A DNA stretch of 64,000 bases from Acephala macrosclerotiorum (lineage: Eukaryota; Ascomycota; Leotiomycetes; Helotiales; Mollisiaceae), in assembly GCA_014904845.1 (NCBI GenBank), contig MU119275.1:124001-188000 (forward strand). Direction: 5' to 3'. Shown here piece by piece: positions 49,101 to 63,700 of this stretch; position 1 is the first letter of the stretch, and each line of letters opens with the position of its first letter. The notes below the pieces were generated by a model, which saw only the letters and a program-made list of their open reading frames with translations, made no database searches and was not told where the DNA came from. The position numbers and the translations under genes were made by a program.

Positions 49101-52086
49101 TTATTGTTAACGTTTTATATTTAAATAAGAAATTAATTTTACAAATAATAAATTCGTTTATAGTATTTCAAATTATTAAATTTATAAAAAATATATCTAT
49201 AAAAACAATATAAAATATACTACGTATATATTAGATTAATATATATTAAAAACTATCGAATTATATTGTTTATAATATCGAAAAAAATTTCTCGTTTATA
49301 AAATTTCGATAAAACGTTAAAATAATAATAATTAAAATCAAAAAAATACTCATTGAAACTTATAATAATATAAAAAAAATAGAAAAATACTATATTTTAT
49401 TACGTCGAATTTATAAGATTATTTACGACGAATTAATCGAAAAACAAATTAATAAAAATATAATTTTATAAATAATAATCAAAATTATTAACGATTCGAT
49501 AAAATCGAACAATATTATATTTACGTTATTAATCTTTGAAATATATTTTAAAATGATTAATAACGACGCGTTATTATTATTAATTATTAAAAGAATTGAA
49601 ATAATTCGAGTAATTACTAAAGAAATACGTCGTTTATATATTCAACATTAAATTAACGATACGTTTTCAATAAAAAACGATTCAAATACGAAGTCTATAT
49701 TAAATTTATCAATTTTATTTAAAGTACGCGTTTAATATAAAAAAAGCGAATAAAAAAAACTATACAAATTATTAGTAATTAATAGAAAAATATATATAAT
49801 CGATATATTTTACAAATTGATTAGTTTTCGTTTAATAATCGTTAAATTTTATTACACGAAAAAAAAAGTATTAAAAGTTTATAATCGAATTAGCGATTAA
49901 AAAAATAATTAAAAAAAAAAAAAAAAAAAATTTGTTTTTTTAATCGAGTAAAATAAACGAAGAATTAATTAAAAAATGTAATTGAAAACGTTTAAAAAAA
50001 TCACGAAATAAAAACGTACACAATAAAAAATCTAAATAAAATAAGCGTTATAATTTTATCAAAAACGACGAAAAAAATTACGAAAATTTCAATGATTAAT
50101 ATTTTATTATTATTGTCGAAAAAACTAAAATTTTTATAGTTTTTATAATAAATAAAAAAAAAGCGATATAAAATTATTATTAAAATTACGAAAAGAAAAT
50201 ATAATTACAATTTTTAAACAATTATTTAAAACGTTTTAAAAAAAGAAAATCGATAATTTAATTATAAATTTTTTTTTAATTTTATTCAATACAATTCTAA
50301 TAAATATATTAAAATTCGAATTTTCAATTCGAAATTAATCAACGAAATAAAAAATAAAATTATTAATATTTTCTACAAAAAGTCGAAATTAGTAATTTAA
50401 AAATATAATAACGAAAAAAAAAATTGATTTTTATACAATTTTCAATAATATAAAAAATTAATCAACGATTAATTATCGCTTTAATACTTTTTTTAATTCA
50501 ATTTCCAAATAAAAAAATTAAAATATAATTTTGTAATATTATTTAAATTTATATTTAATTTACAACAAATTTTTAACGATTTATATTAATACGTTTATCG
50601 AATGAAATTTATTATTTATATTTATTAAATACGATTATAATTATTTTAAAGTTTTTATATGAAATTGCGAAAATAAAAATATATTAATAAACTACGTATT
50701 ACAAATATTATAAAAAAAAACTATTTATAAATATATCGATATACGATTTTTATTTTTTAATTACGATTATTAAAAAACTTTTTAATATTATTAAAATACA
50801 AATCGATAATACGTTTATATTAATAAAAAAAAAAAATTTTATTTTCGAGAAAAACGAATTCAATAAAATTAAATTTTTAATTAAACTTAAAAAAGTCTTA
50901 GTACTAGAAATATTATTAATTTTCAATAAATGCGTTTTAATTCAATTTGAAAATATAATTCAATTACGATAAAAAGATCAAAGTAAAAAAATTAAATTAA
51001 TAAATATTAAATTAAATATTAAAAATAACGAATTAAAAAAATTTATATTATTATAATTTATTAATTTGAAACAATTTTCAATTTGCTTATTACTATTTAA
51101 TATTAAAATTCAATAGAAAAAAAAATTATTATATTGAATAAAAAATTAAAATAACAAATTAAAAATTTGAATCGAAGATTTAAATATATTGTTTTCGATT
51201 TGTTTACGATGAAATTTTTTGTTTTTATTAATAATTTATTTACAAATAATAAAGATTTTAATTTTTAAATTAAATATAAAATTATTTTAATAAATGAATA
51301 TTAATTAAACGATAAAAAGTTCGAGATCAAAAAAAATCTCATTTATTATAGTTTTATTAAAAGTAAACGTATTATTAGAAACGTTTTAGTTTTTGAAATA
51401 TATAGTATAATAAAAAAAGTCGATATAGTAATTGCAATCGAATTTACTATTAATATAATTACTTAATAATTCGATTTCTTTAAAATTTTAATAATCGTTT
51501 ATACAAATTTATATTTATTATACGAGTATTTAATCAAATTGAAAACGATTAAAAAAAAGCGTTTTATAATCGATATTATAACTTTTTACTAATCGTATAA
51601 ACGTAAAAAATTGTAAAAAATTCAATAAATTAATAATTAAAATAATTCAATAAATATTATAATAAAATTAATATTTAATAAAATTTTGAAAAAGTTTTTA
51701 AATACGAATTACTTTAAAATTCGAATAAAAAAATAAATTAAAAAAAGAGAAAACGATAAAAACAATATAAAAAATTAAAAAAAATATTTATTGAAAAAAA
51801 AAATAAAAAAAAAATAATTTTTGCGTTATATTTCGAATTTTGTAATTATTTAATTTATAAAATCAAAAAAAAGAAAATTATTCCAATTTCGACGCTTATA
51901 ATTTTTAACGAATTTCGAAAATAACGTTAATTTACTAGCGTTGTTTTCAAAGTTTAATTACATGATTTTTATATTAAAATATTAGCGAGTTTTACGTATT
52001 AATAAACTATAATAAAAAAAAAAAATAATAACGTTTTTTAAATGATTAAATTGAATCAATTTTTGTTACAAAGAAAGAATTACCAG

Positions 52087-52294
52087 TGTAAATACAATAT
52101 TAGTTTAGTAGTCACGTGCGGTACTAGGCCAGATCGGGACTAGCGCCGCTTGCGCTAGAGTTGAAATTATACTTTTCAACTTTTACGCGTTTACTAGATT
52201 AAGAACTTACAATCAATCAACGAATTATTCAATCTATTTATTTATTTCGTTTTTAGTTTATTACTAGTAATAAATATCTCTAGTAATATTAACA
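52087..52294. repeat. Right LTR (208 bp)
   Basis: Ends are TG...CA. The GC-rich patch lies at 52109-52164 and is identical to that of the left LTR. Confidence 0.85.
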
Positions 52295-55200
52295 ATTTTA
52301 AAATATTTACTTTGTTTTTATTTACATATTTTATATAATCGAAATAAATTTGATCGAATTTCGATTTTAAATTTAATTAATATATTATATTCGATAATAT
52401 AATCGATTTTATAAAAAGAAATTTTTTTTTTTTTTTTAATATTCGATTATATAATAATTATAATATTAAAAATTGAAATATTAAATTTTAAAATAATAAT
52501 ATTAATAATTTATTAGCGAATAAATACTTTTTAAAATAATTTGAAAACGTAAAATTAATATTTAAAAAATATTAAACGAAATTTAAAATATATAAATTAT
52601 ACGAATAAAATTGTAATTTTATAATATTATAAAAATATATATTTATAATTTAAAATAAAAATATTAAAATAATATTATTAAAATATAATTTTTTTTTGTT
52701 TATAATATTTATAAAATGTTTTAATAAAAAATAATTTATATTTGATTATAATTATTTAAAAATTCGAATAATAATAAAATAATAAAATATAATTTTTTAT
52801 TTTATTTTTTATTTTTATTATATTTGTATTTCAATATATTAAAATTTGAAATATTTAAATAAAAAATAAATAATATTAAGATTTTTTAATTTACGATTTC
52901 TAGTAATAAAATTAGATTTTTTAAAAATAAATATTTAATTATTATTAATTTCGAAATTAAAATTAAAATTAAAAATAATTAAAATAATTTCGATTGTATA
53001 TTTGATTTTATTAGAATATTAAAACGATAAAAATTATCGATCGCGTTTTTTCAAAAAATAAAAATTCAAATAAAATTTTTAAATAATAGAAAAAATAAAA
53101 AAATAATTTCAATAAAAATAATATCAATATATAATTATTTGAAAATACAATAAATAAAATTTAAAATATTTTTAATTGAATAATTATTTATATTTATTAA
53201 TAATAAAAATTTGAAATAAATATTAAAAATAATAAAATAAAATAATATAATCGCTATTTTAAAAAAAATCAAATTTTTTATTATTTTAAAAAAAATTAAA
53301 AATAATAATAATTAAAATATTTTAAAAACGTATTATATAGAAAATTTAATATAAAAAAAAAATTGAAATAAATTCGAAATATAAATAAAAAATATTATTA
53401 TCGAGTAAAAAAAATAAAATAAAATAAATATAAATTTTTATTTTAAAAATTATTAATTGTTTAATAAAATTGTAAAAATACGATTTTTAAATAAAAAAAT
53501 TTATTCGTTAAAAAAAATTAAAACTTATATAATATTTATTTTTATTCGTATTTAAAATTATTTATTTTCGATTTTTATATATTAAAATTTGAGATTTTAC
53601 ATATTAAAACCTTTTTTAGTATTATTATTATTATTGTGAAATTCTAAAAAAATTTATTATATTTTAAAAAATTTCAAATAAATTTTTTTTAAAAATATAA
53701 AATTGCAAAATTAATCGCATATTTTATCGTTTTTAATCGATAAAAATTACAATTATTCGTATTTATATTTTTTCGAGATTTATTTTTCAATGATTTAATT
53801 AATAATTGCAAATAATAAAATATTAAATCGTATTTTTATACATATAAATTCGATTAAATTAAATTATATATTTCGAATTTTTTAATATTTTTTTTACTCG
53901 AAATAAATTATTTCAAATTAAATATAATAAGTACAAAAATATATTATTTTAATAAACGATATAAATTGAAAATTATTAAATGCGTTTATAATAAAAATAA
54001 TCGTTAATAAACAATTAAATTATATTGTTTTAAATTAAATCGTAAATATCGATTTATTTATTAATTATATATAATTTAATATTAATTATATTAAAAACTC
54101 TTTTTGAGTTTATTTTTAAACAATATTACTTTTTAATAAAAAATTAAAAAACTAAAAATACGATTCTCGTTTTAAAATACAAATAATTATTAATAAAATT
54201 TATTATTATTAGAAGTTTATTATTTTATTAAAATATACAAAATAAAAAATATTTTTTTTTTATAAAAATTAATTAATATAATTTATTTATTTCGTATTCG
54301 ATGTATTTAATAAAGTTTTTAATAAATTTTTATATATAATTTTAATATTAATTAAAAAAATAAAACAAACGAAATTTTAAATCGAATTATTTTATTATAT
54401 ATCGATTGTATTATTATTTTTAATTTGATTAATTTTATTAAATTTTAATTAAAAAATTTTTTTTTTAAAGATCGATATTAATTATATAAAAAATTGTTTT
54501 CGAAATAATTTATAATAAAATAAATTTTATAAAACTTTTAATAAAAATTTTTTTTTGTATAATTATATAATTCGAATTTTGATATTTGAATTTTATTATA
54601 ATATAAATTTTTTAAATTTTTAAATAATTAATTTTTTCAATTTATATTTACAATTTTTATATTAATATTTTTCGTTTATTAATTTCGAATAAATATAAAA
54701 CGTAATAATTTAATATTGTATTTATTAAAAATTTAATTTCAATTATTTTATTATTTATAATTTAATTTTTAATTTATAGTTTTTAAATGAATTTTTTGTA
54801 ATCAACGAAAAAATTTTATTTGAAAAAAATTATACGTTTTTTTTATACGATATTAAACGATTATAAATATATTCGTATTTATTTATGAATTTTTCGATTT
54901 TGATTATATAATTCGAATTATTAAAAAAAAAAATTGAAAACGAAATTTTAATAATAGCGATTTTGAAAAAAAAAATTATTAATAAAAATTGAAATTTGAT
55001 TTTATAGAATATTAAATTTTATTTCGTTAAAATATTTGAAAAATATTTGTATTATAAAAATACGTTTTTTCAAATTAATAATTATTATTTTTCGAATTTT
55101 TGAAATCGAATTTACTTTAAAAACTATAAATAAAATCGTTTATTAGATTTTTGTAATAATTTTAAATTAATAATACAATTATTAATAAAAAATTTTTATA

Positions 55201-58003
55201 TTTAATATTTATAATATCGTAATAAAAAGTAATTAAATATTTATTTTATATATATATATTTTTTTTTAATATATTTTAAAGATTATATAAAAATCGTTAT
55301 TAGTATATATTATAATATTAATAATACGATTATAAAATTTAAATTTTTTTAATTGAAATTAATATTAATCGTTTAATTATAATATATAAAAAATATTTTT
55401 GATTTTACATTTTAATAAATAATATTTTTTTATACAATATAATTAAACATTTTTAATATTTACAAAAAAACAAAATTTATTATAATAAACGTATTAATTC
55501 TATTTTCGATTAATAATTTCAAAAAAAATTTTTTAAATTTATAAATATTTTTATTTTCGATTCGTTTTAATTTTATAATATAATATAATCAATAATATAT
55601 AATTAGTATTTATATTATTAATTTATATATATAAATAATTGAATAATTTTATTAATATAATTTATTTTAAAAAAAGTTTCAATTTAGCGTTTAAAAATAT
55701 AATATAATAATATTTTTTAATTTTTTTATTTCAATGTTTTTAAAAATCATTTTAATATTTTAACGATTATAAACTTCTTTAAATTTACGTTAATAGTTTT
55801 ATATACGATTTCAAATTATTTAAATTCGAAATTTTTTTTTATTATTTTTTTATATTTCATTTTTAATTATTATTATTTTAATATATAAATTTTAATTTCT
55901 CGTTGAAATAATAAATCGATTAATATTTCGTTTATAATTCGAATAAAATATAAATTTTTTATTCGATCGTAAAATAAAATATTGTAATTTTTAATAATTT
56001 GCGTTATTTATATAAAATTTTAATATTATTTCAATTTAAATTAAATAAAATTATATCGTTTATTATTTATTTTAATTATAATATTGAAATTTTTTTATAT
56101 AAAAACTTTATATTAATTATATTTACGTTTGAACGACGTAATATTTTTATTAAAAATTTAAATCGAATTAATAAACGATTTATTGTAAAATATAATAATA
56201 TCGATATTGAAATCGATTTTAAATAAATATTAAATTTTTGAAATATCGAATTTTTTTACGTAAATATCGATATTAATATTTTATTTTAATATTATAAAAA
56301 TTTTAAACGATTTTTCACGTAAATAAAAATCGACGTTAAAAATTAATATATTATTAAATAATATTGAAATATTGTAATTATTATTCGAATAAAAAATAAA
56401 ATGTTTAATTTATTTGTTTTTATTGTAAAAAAAATAAAAATAAAATAAAATAAAAAAATAAAAATAAAAACGAATTATATTAAAACGATAAAACGAGTAA
56501 AAATATTGAAATAAAAAACGAAAATAAATAAAAATCAAAAAAAAAAAAGAAATTTAAATGTAAAAAAAAAACAATAAACAAATTTTAAAATAAAATAATT
56601 ATTTATTATAATCGTAATTATTTTATTTATAATTAATAAAAATAATTATTAAACGTATTATTTTAATAATTAGTAATTCGATATAAAAATAATATTATTA
56701 AATATTATTAATTTCAATATATTTCGTATTTATTAATTATATAATTATTGTAATAAAAATTATATTTTAAATTAATTTAATAATAAAAAACGTATAATTA
56801 ATAATTTAAATCGATTATATAATCGTTGTAATCAATTCTTATAAAAGTTTTTAAAATCGAAATCGAAAACAAAAATTTTAAATTATTTTTTATTTTTAAA
56901 TAATATTTAATATTAATTTTAAAATAAATACGATAAATTTTATAATTTTTTAAAAAATAAATTGTTTTTATTGAAACTTTTATTAATTTTCGTTTTTTTA
57001 TAATAAATTTTTTTATTTAATTTTTTTTTATATATTACGATTTCGTATTTATTATTCGACGATAATAATTATAATTAATTTTATTGATATTTTTCGTAGA
57101 AATAAATTAATTAAAATATAAAATTTTTTAATAGAATTAAAAAGAGATTTGTTTCGATTTGATTACAAGAAATAGCGATTTAATTATTTTTTATTATTAT
57201 ATATATCGAATTTATTAAATACGATAATTCGATTTATTAATTCAATTTTTTCTAATGAAAAATATTGTTAATAACGACGAATATAATTTGAAAAAAAGTA
57301 CGAGACTTTAGAATTATACAATTAATTCGAGTATTAAATTAGCGATGAGAAAAAGCGAATTATAAAAGTAAATATATTCGTTAAATTCGATATTTATATA
57401 ATTACTTTCAAAATCGTTAAAAAACGTTAAATCGAGTAAAATATTTAAAATAACAAATAGAACAAATTCGTTTTTAAACGATAGAAATACGAAAAATCGT
57501 TCGAATTTAAATTGAAATCAAAAACGAATACGAAAATAAAGTTTTTATTTTTATTTTTCAATTTTTTTAATATATTTCAAAAGTCGATACAATTGAAATT
57601 AAAGCGATTAAAAAACGATAACGAGAAACAATAAATTGTAAAGCGACGAGTCGTATAAGAATATAAACACGAGATTTTACGTTTATATTATTAGTTCGTT
57701 TATTAGATATCGAAAAATCGTAAACGAATTTAAAAAGAATTTGAGAATAGAAAAAGCGCTAATATTGTAGATATTAATACGAAAGCGTACGAGAATATTA
57801 AGAATACGTGGATTAAATGAAAAATGTAAAACAAAAAATGGAATATATTATTTAGAACGTCGTAAAAGTATAAATAGTTTTTCGAAAAAATAATTCGTAA
57901 GGAAATAAGCGATAATTTTGTTTCAGTGAATCTATTTATAAACGGCAACTATAAAGTATTTACTATACGAATTTTTGAATTTCTTTCTTTAATTTAATTA
58001 AAT
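52295..58003. other. AT-rich, RIP-like repeat DNA, right part
   Basis: No readable protein. From about 57.3 kb the AT bias weakens step by step toward 58 kb, suggesting lighter mutation near the right border. No element boundary was found. Confidence 0.65.
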
Positions 58004-58603
58004 CATCGTCAAGTGTTTGACGTTTTAAATTTATTTCAACAAAAGTCACTCGCAGACATTGCTTCAATCGAATCAGAGAATGGCGACGCCGAACGCTCTT
58101 TTTCTGCGCCGAATTCACTTCGCTTTAGAACGGGTAAACGGGTTCTTCGTTCTACGACGGAGTAAATGTTACGATCAAGCAAGAGAAAGCAGTCTTAGAA
58201 AGATGAGCAATCGGCAAACGCATTTCTTGGTTTAGTCTATTTATCAAAGGTCTCAAAAGCCGCTAGAAAAAGAAAAGGGCTTCAACGGCGATTGAATATC
58301 TTACAAAAGGTATTCTTCGATGGCTTGCTATTGTCTTCTGGTGTAAATGCAGTAGAATCGCAACTCTCGCTTTCGCTTGACTGTGTAGTTCCACGTAGAA
58401 GCAAACGGATATCGCCGCCTGTCTCTAGCGTAGCTAAGGATCCAGCCAAGACGGCTTCTACGGACTTCTCGAAACGTGTAATTCGATCAAAACCGGAGCG
58501 GAAGGTTGCAAGCAATCGAACAACTAAAAGCTCTGCAAAACCTCAGGGCGTATCGAAGAGACAATCTGCGAAGAGTACACGGGGGAAGGCAAGGAAAAAA
58601 TGA
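58004..58603 (+). pseudogene. Basic, Ser/Lys/Arg-rich reading frame with two stops, unknown
   Basis: One frame of 200 codons reads from HRQVFDVLNLFQQKSLADIA to a stop at 58603 with only two internal stops (TAA 58163-58165, TAG 58196-58198). The last 135 codons are open and end in a very basic tail (SKRQSAKSTRGKARKK). No family is recognised. It may be the C-terminal end of a protein encoded by the degraded repeat to its left, since DNA damage falls off from left to right across it. Confidence 0.4.
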
Positions 58604-59404
58604 ACAATTACATGCCCAACGGAGCCTTCTATATTTAATGTGCCGTTTTGTCTTTCATGAAGCTCTTTGTTTAGCGTTTGCGGTAGAGAAATTTACTGAG
58701 CATCAATTTCTACAATCGGGCGCGTCCTTTCTGCTCATTCGTGCTGATGGGCAGCCTCAGCCGGTGGCAGATATAGCAACGAATGGTCGTTTGAGATTTT
58801 TCGTGGGGGAGATTTGGTGGTTGGCTTGAGTGTTCAAAGATTTATGGGGGAAAGAGGTGGGGCATATCACTAGAGGCAGCTCTAGAAACATCTTGCAATA
58901 TACGTCGTGTCCCGAAGTAACATCTGTCAATCTCATCGCAAGTTTATTCACGTAACCATCAAGGATGGACGATATTCGGGGATAGAAATTAGCTGCTGAC
59001 CAGTCATGATCAAGGGGGGCAACTATACACTGAAGAGTATGACAACACAATGGTCAAGAGTGATCAATCGGTGGAGAGAGAGAAATCCAGACTCGATATT
59101 GGCAGATAACCCTCTCGGATGGAAATATCACTTGGGCGAAAGATGAAGGGCAGTCATCCTTAGCACAGCAAAGTAAAGAGTGACTACGGGGCATTTATCT
59201 CTTCTTGCAATATCGTCGGGTCTTGCGTCCTCGAGATCGCTTGAAATGGTCGAGTCGCAAGCTGCATATCATGGAGCGGACATTTCTTCTCTATACTGGA
59301 GTTGTCACTTTTTTTTGGAAGTGTACTTTCGTCATAAGGCTGGCTATAAATTCTCGGATGGTCAGGCGGGTACTAGAAGAGTGTAATATTGCCGTCGAAT
59401 AGTA
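58604..59404. other. Ordinary-composition spacer, no gene recognised
   Basis: Several overlapping short frames on both strands, none with recognisable content. Confidence 0.5.
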
Positions 59405-60747
59405 AGAGCTGGGGCCACCACACATGGCCCACTTAATCGAACGCGTCGACGCGTTCTCATTTCCAGTCTCCCTTTTTTAAATTTTAATATCTCATCAATC
59501 AATAGCTCTTTTTCTCTGCAATTCAAAATAGAAACACTTGTAATACTCAGTTCTCCTCTCCAAAAAGACAAAAGAGAATGGTCCACTTCTGCCCGCGCAG
59601 TTATCCGCGGTTTGCAAAGACAGGGAAAATCTCAGCGAGAGATTCAAGAAGAGACTCTTGTGCCTAGAAAGTCAATAAGACGCATTCTCAAGCAAGAATA
59701 CAATCGCCGAATACGAGGAAAGAAACGCTCGAAGTCACATATTATGTCTGTAAGGGATATTCGCCGATGCATTCGCACAATCGCAAAAGATTGGTTTTCT
59801 CGCAGAATGACTTTCGCTAGTCTCAAAACTCTACTACACTTCTCAGTTTCTGTTCGAACTATTCGCCGAGAACTGCGCCGCGCAGACTACTGTCGCTGCA
59901 TTGTATGCTTTCGATTCTATATATCACGGCAATAAGCTAAAAAGAGGTTAGCGTTTGCTAAAGAGTATAAATAGTGGGGAACATCAAACTATGCTGCTCA
60001 TAGAGATAATAGCAGACAAGAGAGAGATTGGCGGAAGGTTATATAGTCAGATGAAGCTATATTTGAGACTGGGAAGAATGATAGAGTCTGAGTAACACGG
60101 AGAGTAAATGAGAGAAGGTGCTCTGATTGCATACGGTCTGTTTATCGGTCAGGAAGGGTTACGGTAATGATTTGGAGAGCTATTGGCTGGGACTATAAGT
60201 CAGAATTGGTGTTTATAGAGAAGTTTCTAGACCGCAAGAGCATCTGCTTTAAAGTATATCTTTAACAGGTTCTTCAGCCTGTAGTTTTCTCTTTATTTGA
60301 TGCTTTGGGTCCGGAGTATATTTTCATGGAAAACGGCTCAAAAGTGCATAAGGGGAAAATTAGACTTTTTAGACTACAACATGGGATTCGCGGGTTCAAT
60401 TGGTCTCTTTGTTCATTTGATTTGAACTCAATTGAAAAAGTCTGGCGATAGATGAAAGAAGAACTGAAGAAACTACTTTATGTATCGAAAAATAGAGAGA
60501 ATTTACACAAAGAGTTGCAAAAGCTGTAAAATCGAGTAAATTCACGTGATTTCAGGCATTATATAGAACAATTGATTTGTAAGATTGAAGATGTTATTGT
60601 AATCCGAGGTTTAACTACTGTTCATTAATATATAATTTTAATTTCAAAGCAAAAGACTGAGTAGTGGATTAATCATAAAATTTAGAATTAAAAAGATTGA
60701 TTTTATGGTTCTCGGTTAAATGGACTATGTGTAGTGGTCCCAGCTTT
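59405..60747 (+). mobile_element. Tc1-like DNA transposon (1343 bp)
   Basis: Flanked by TA at 59403-59404 and 60748-60749. Inverted ends of about 33 bp begin AGAGCTGGGGCCAC (left) and AAAGCTGGGACCAC (right, reversed). The differences are C/T or A/G. One transposase frame fills the plus strand. Confidence 0.88.
59550..60627 (+). pseudogene. Broken Tc1-family transposase
   Basis: A single frame runs from about 59550 to the stop at 60627 without frameshifts. The N-terminal helix-turn-helix is VIRGLQRQGKSQREIQEETL. DDE motifs follow: VI-stop-SDEAIFETG (first Asp), FMENGSKVHKG (second site, Asn where Asp is expected) and FDLNSIEKVWR-stop-MKEEL (last acidic residue). Internal stops (for example 59933, VI-stop, RV-stop, YL-stop, WR-stop, KL-stop) fall mainly at expected Trp or Gln codons. 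No ATG is seen in a fitting place, so the start is approximate. The transposase would cut and paste at TA but is inactive as it stands. Confidence 0.85.
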
Positions 60748-63700
60748 TACGTTTTCGCACAAAACCTCGTTGCACTGCATTTTGACTTTTATTAAAGTAT
60801 GATTGTATGGGTTAAAAAGTCGAGAGTGGAGAACAAATTTTTAGAGAAGAATTTCTTTGAGAAAAGCAAATTTAAAAAAAAAAAATCGTTTGATAAAAAT
60901 AAAAATAAAAAAAAAAAAAGATTTTAACGATTTAAATATCGTTTTGAAATTTAATGTTTTCGATTCAAATTTCTGTTTAATATCGTTTTATAATATTATA
61001 TTAAAATTATTAAATTGAATTTTTATAAAAATATATATTAAATATTTTAATAAGTTTTTATAGTAAGTATAATAAACGTAAATTGAAATATGAATCAATT
61101 TTTTACTATTATAAATAGATTTCAATTAATAAAAAAGTAATATATTTTGTTTTTTTTAAATATCAAATTTTGTAATTATAAATTTACTATTTATTTTTTT
61201 TTAAGTTTAAATGAAATTTTTTGTTATAAACTCGATATATATATATTTTTTTTTTATATTAATATTTATAACGTTATAATTATCGAGAAACAATTTCAAA
61301 TTTTATTTTTTATTTTTTTTATTTTAAGAAAAAAAATTTATATATTAAATAATTTTTAATAAATTGTTTTTTTTCATTAAAAAAATTGTTTTTTAAATAT
61401 AAATTTTGATTTTATTATAATAAAATTTGCAGAAAGTTAAAATTTAAAATCGTTTTTTATACGAAATTATAATAAATTAAAAAAATCGAAATTGTTTTAT
61501 TTTGTTTATTATAATAATATTGTAATAAAATTTATATAAAATATAAAAATATATTTCAAAATTTGATATAAAAATCGATTTACTCGAAAAATAGTAATAA
61601 ATTTATAAAATTGTTATAATAATAAAATAAATATATTATTATAATTATTTTTATAAATTATAAAATAAAAATAAAGTTTAATATTTGTAAATAATTGTAT
61701 TAATTAGATTTAATAATAATTTTTTATTAAATTTATTATATTTTCAATTTTCGAAATCGTTAATTAATATATTTTTAACAAATTAAAAAAATTTAATAAT
61801 TTAAAATTTTTTTTTAGAAATTTATTTTCAAATTTTGAATTTGTTAAATATATATTAAAAATAATATAAAATATATATATATAATTACGTAATATTTGTA
61901 AAATAATAAATATTTTATATTTATTATTATTATTTTATTGATTAAATAATAATATATATATAATCGCAATATTAAATTAATATAATTATAAAAAAATTTT
62001 CGAAATTTTAATAGTAAATATACAAATAATTTATTTTTTTTACTAAGTATAATTATTGTATTATTTGCGTTTTATTTTGAATTTTAAATAAATTCGATTT
62101 ATAATAATTTGAAATAGTTTATTTTGTAGTTTTTATTTTCAAAAACGTATGTAATTTTTGATTTTCGATTAATTATTATACTTTGTATAAATAATTATTG
62201 ATTTTTTAATTTACTCGAATTATTTCGTTTATTTTTACGTTTATATTATATTAAAAAAAAAATAATAATATTTTAATATATTTCGAAAACGCGATTTTTT
62301 AATTCGTTTTATTATATAATTAATAATTAATACAAAAAATACTTTAATAATTATAGTAAAATCGAATTTATTATTTTGTAATTTTTTTATTAAAATTCAA
62401 TATACGAATAAAAATAATAAAAGTTTATAATATATTTAAATACGATAATAAAATATATAATTCAATTTATTAAATTGAAAAATATTAATAAATTTAAAAT
62501 AAAATAAAAATATTAAAAATATATTAATATTATTTTTTAATTAAATATTTGTATTGAAATAAAAATTAATTAATTATTATAATATTATTTTAATTACTAC
62601 AAATAATAAATCGTATAAAAATATATTTAATATTTTTTTATTTCGATTTTAAATAATATTTTATTTTTTAAATATAATATTAATAATTTTATTAAATATA
62701 TATTTTTTTTTATATAATATTTATATATAAATTTCGATAAAAAAATAATTTTATATTTTTATTTAAATTAATTTCGAATATTCAATTAAAAATATTAAAA
62801 AATCGCGATTATTATTACGAAAATAAAATTTCGTATTTAGATTTTCGTTTACAAATATACTCGTAAAATAATATTTGTATTTTCAAAAATTTTATTTCAA
62901 ATTTTGACGTATTTTTTAAATATTTAAAAAATAATATTTCGTATATATTTAATAATATTGTAAATTCAATTTTAAACGAATTTTTTAATATTAATATTTT
63001 TTTTTATTATAATTAAAAAAAACGTATATTATAAAATCTTTAAATCGAATTATAATTATATATAATTTGGTATTATTTTAATAATATTCGAATAAAATTG
63101 TTTTTTTAAAAATAATATTTAAATTCGAAACGATTTTTATAAACGATTATAACGTTTTATTTTAATATAATTTATATATTTTAAATAAATTAATATTGAT
63201 TTATAAAAAGTTTAAAATTTAAATAAAATTTATTTATATTATTATTATTTACAAAGTTAAAATATTTTTTAATATTTATTAATAATTGTAAATTATTTTT
63301 TATTTTGTTTAAAATTGCGAAATTATTATACGTATTTTTATTCAAAGAAATATATTAAATATTTATTATTATTAATTTGAAAAATATTGAAATTTGTATA
63401 AATTTATTATATAAAAAATAAAATTTAAATTGAAAATTTTATAGTTTTTTTAAATTATTTTTATTATAAATAATAATGTATATATTATAAAAAATATATT
63501 TATAAAATAAATAAATATATCGAATTATTAAAAATAATTTTTTAAATATTTGAAAAATATTATAAAAATTATTTATAAATTCAAATTGTATTAATATAAT
63601 TTTTTTTCGAATAAAAATCGAATTTAATTTTTTTTATAATTTGTTTTGAATTCGTTAAAATATTTATATTTTTTTTTAGTATTTTTAAATACAAATTATT

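Larger units (their letters stand above)
45989..52294. mobile_element. LTR retrotransposon, RIP-degraded (6306 bp)
   Basis: Two direct repeats of exactly 208 bp (45989-46196 and 52087-52294) are flanked by the same 5 bases, ATTTT, at 45984-45988 and 52295-52299. The right copy starts TG and ends CA as expected of LTRs; the left copy has TA at both ends, as after C-to-T change. The internal 5.9 kb is AT-rich with no readable gag or pol, so I cannot say whether it is Ty1/copia or Ty3/gypsy. Orientation is also unresolved. Confidence 0.85.

Noticed and set aside
33390..58003. Mitochondrial DNA insertion as an explanation for high AT content
   Set aside because: No mitochondrial gene, tRNA or rRNA is recognisable, while LTRs and transposon ends are clear.
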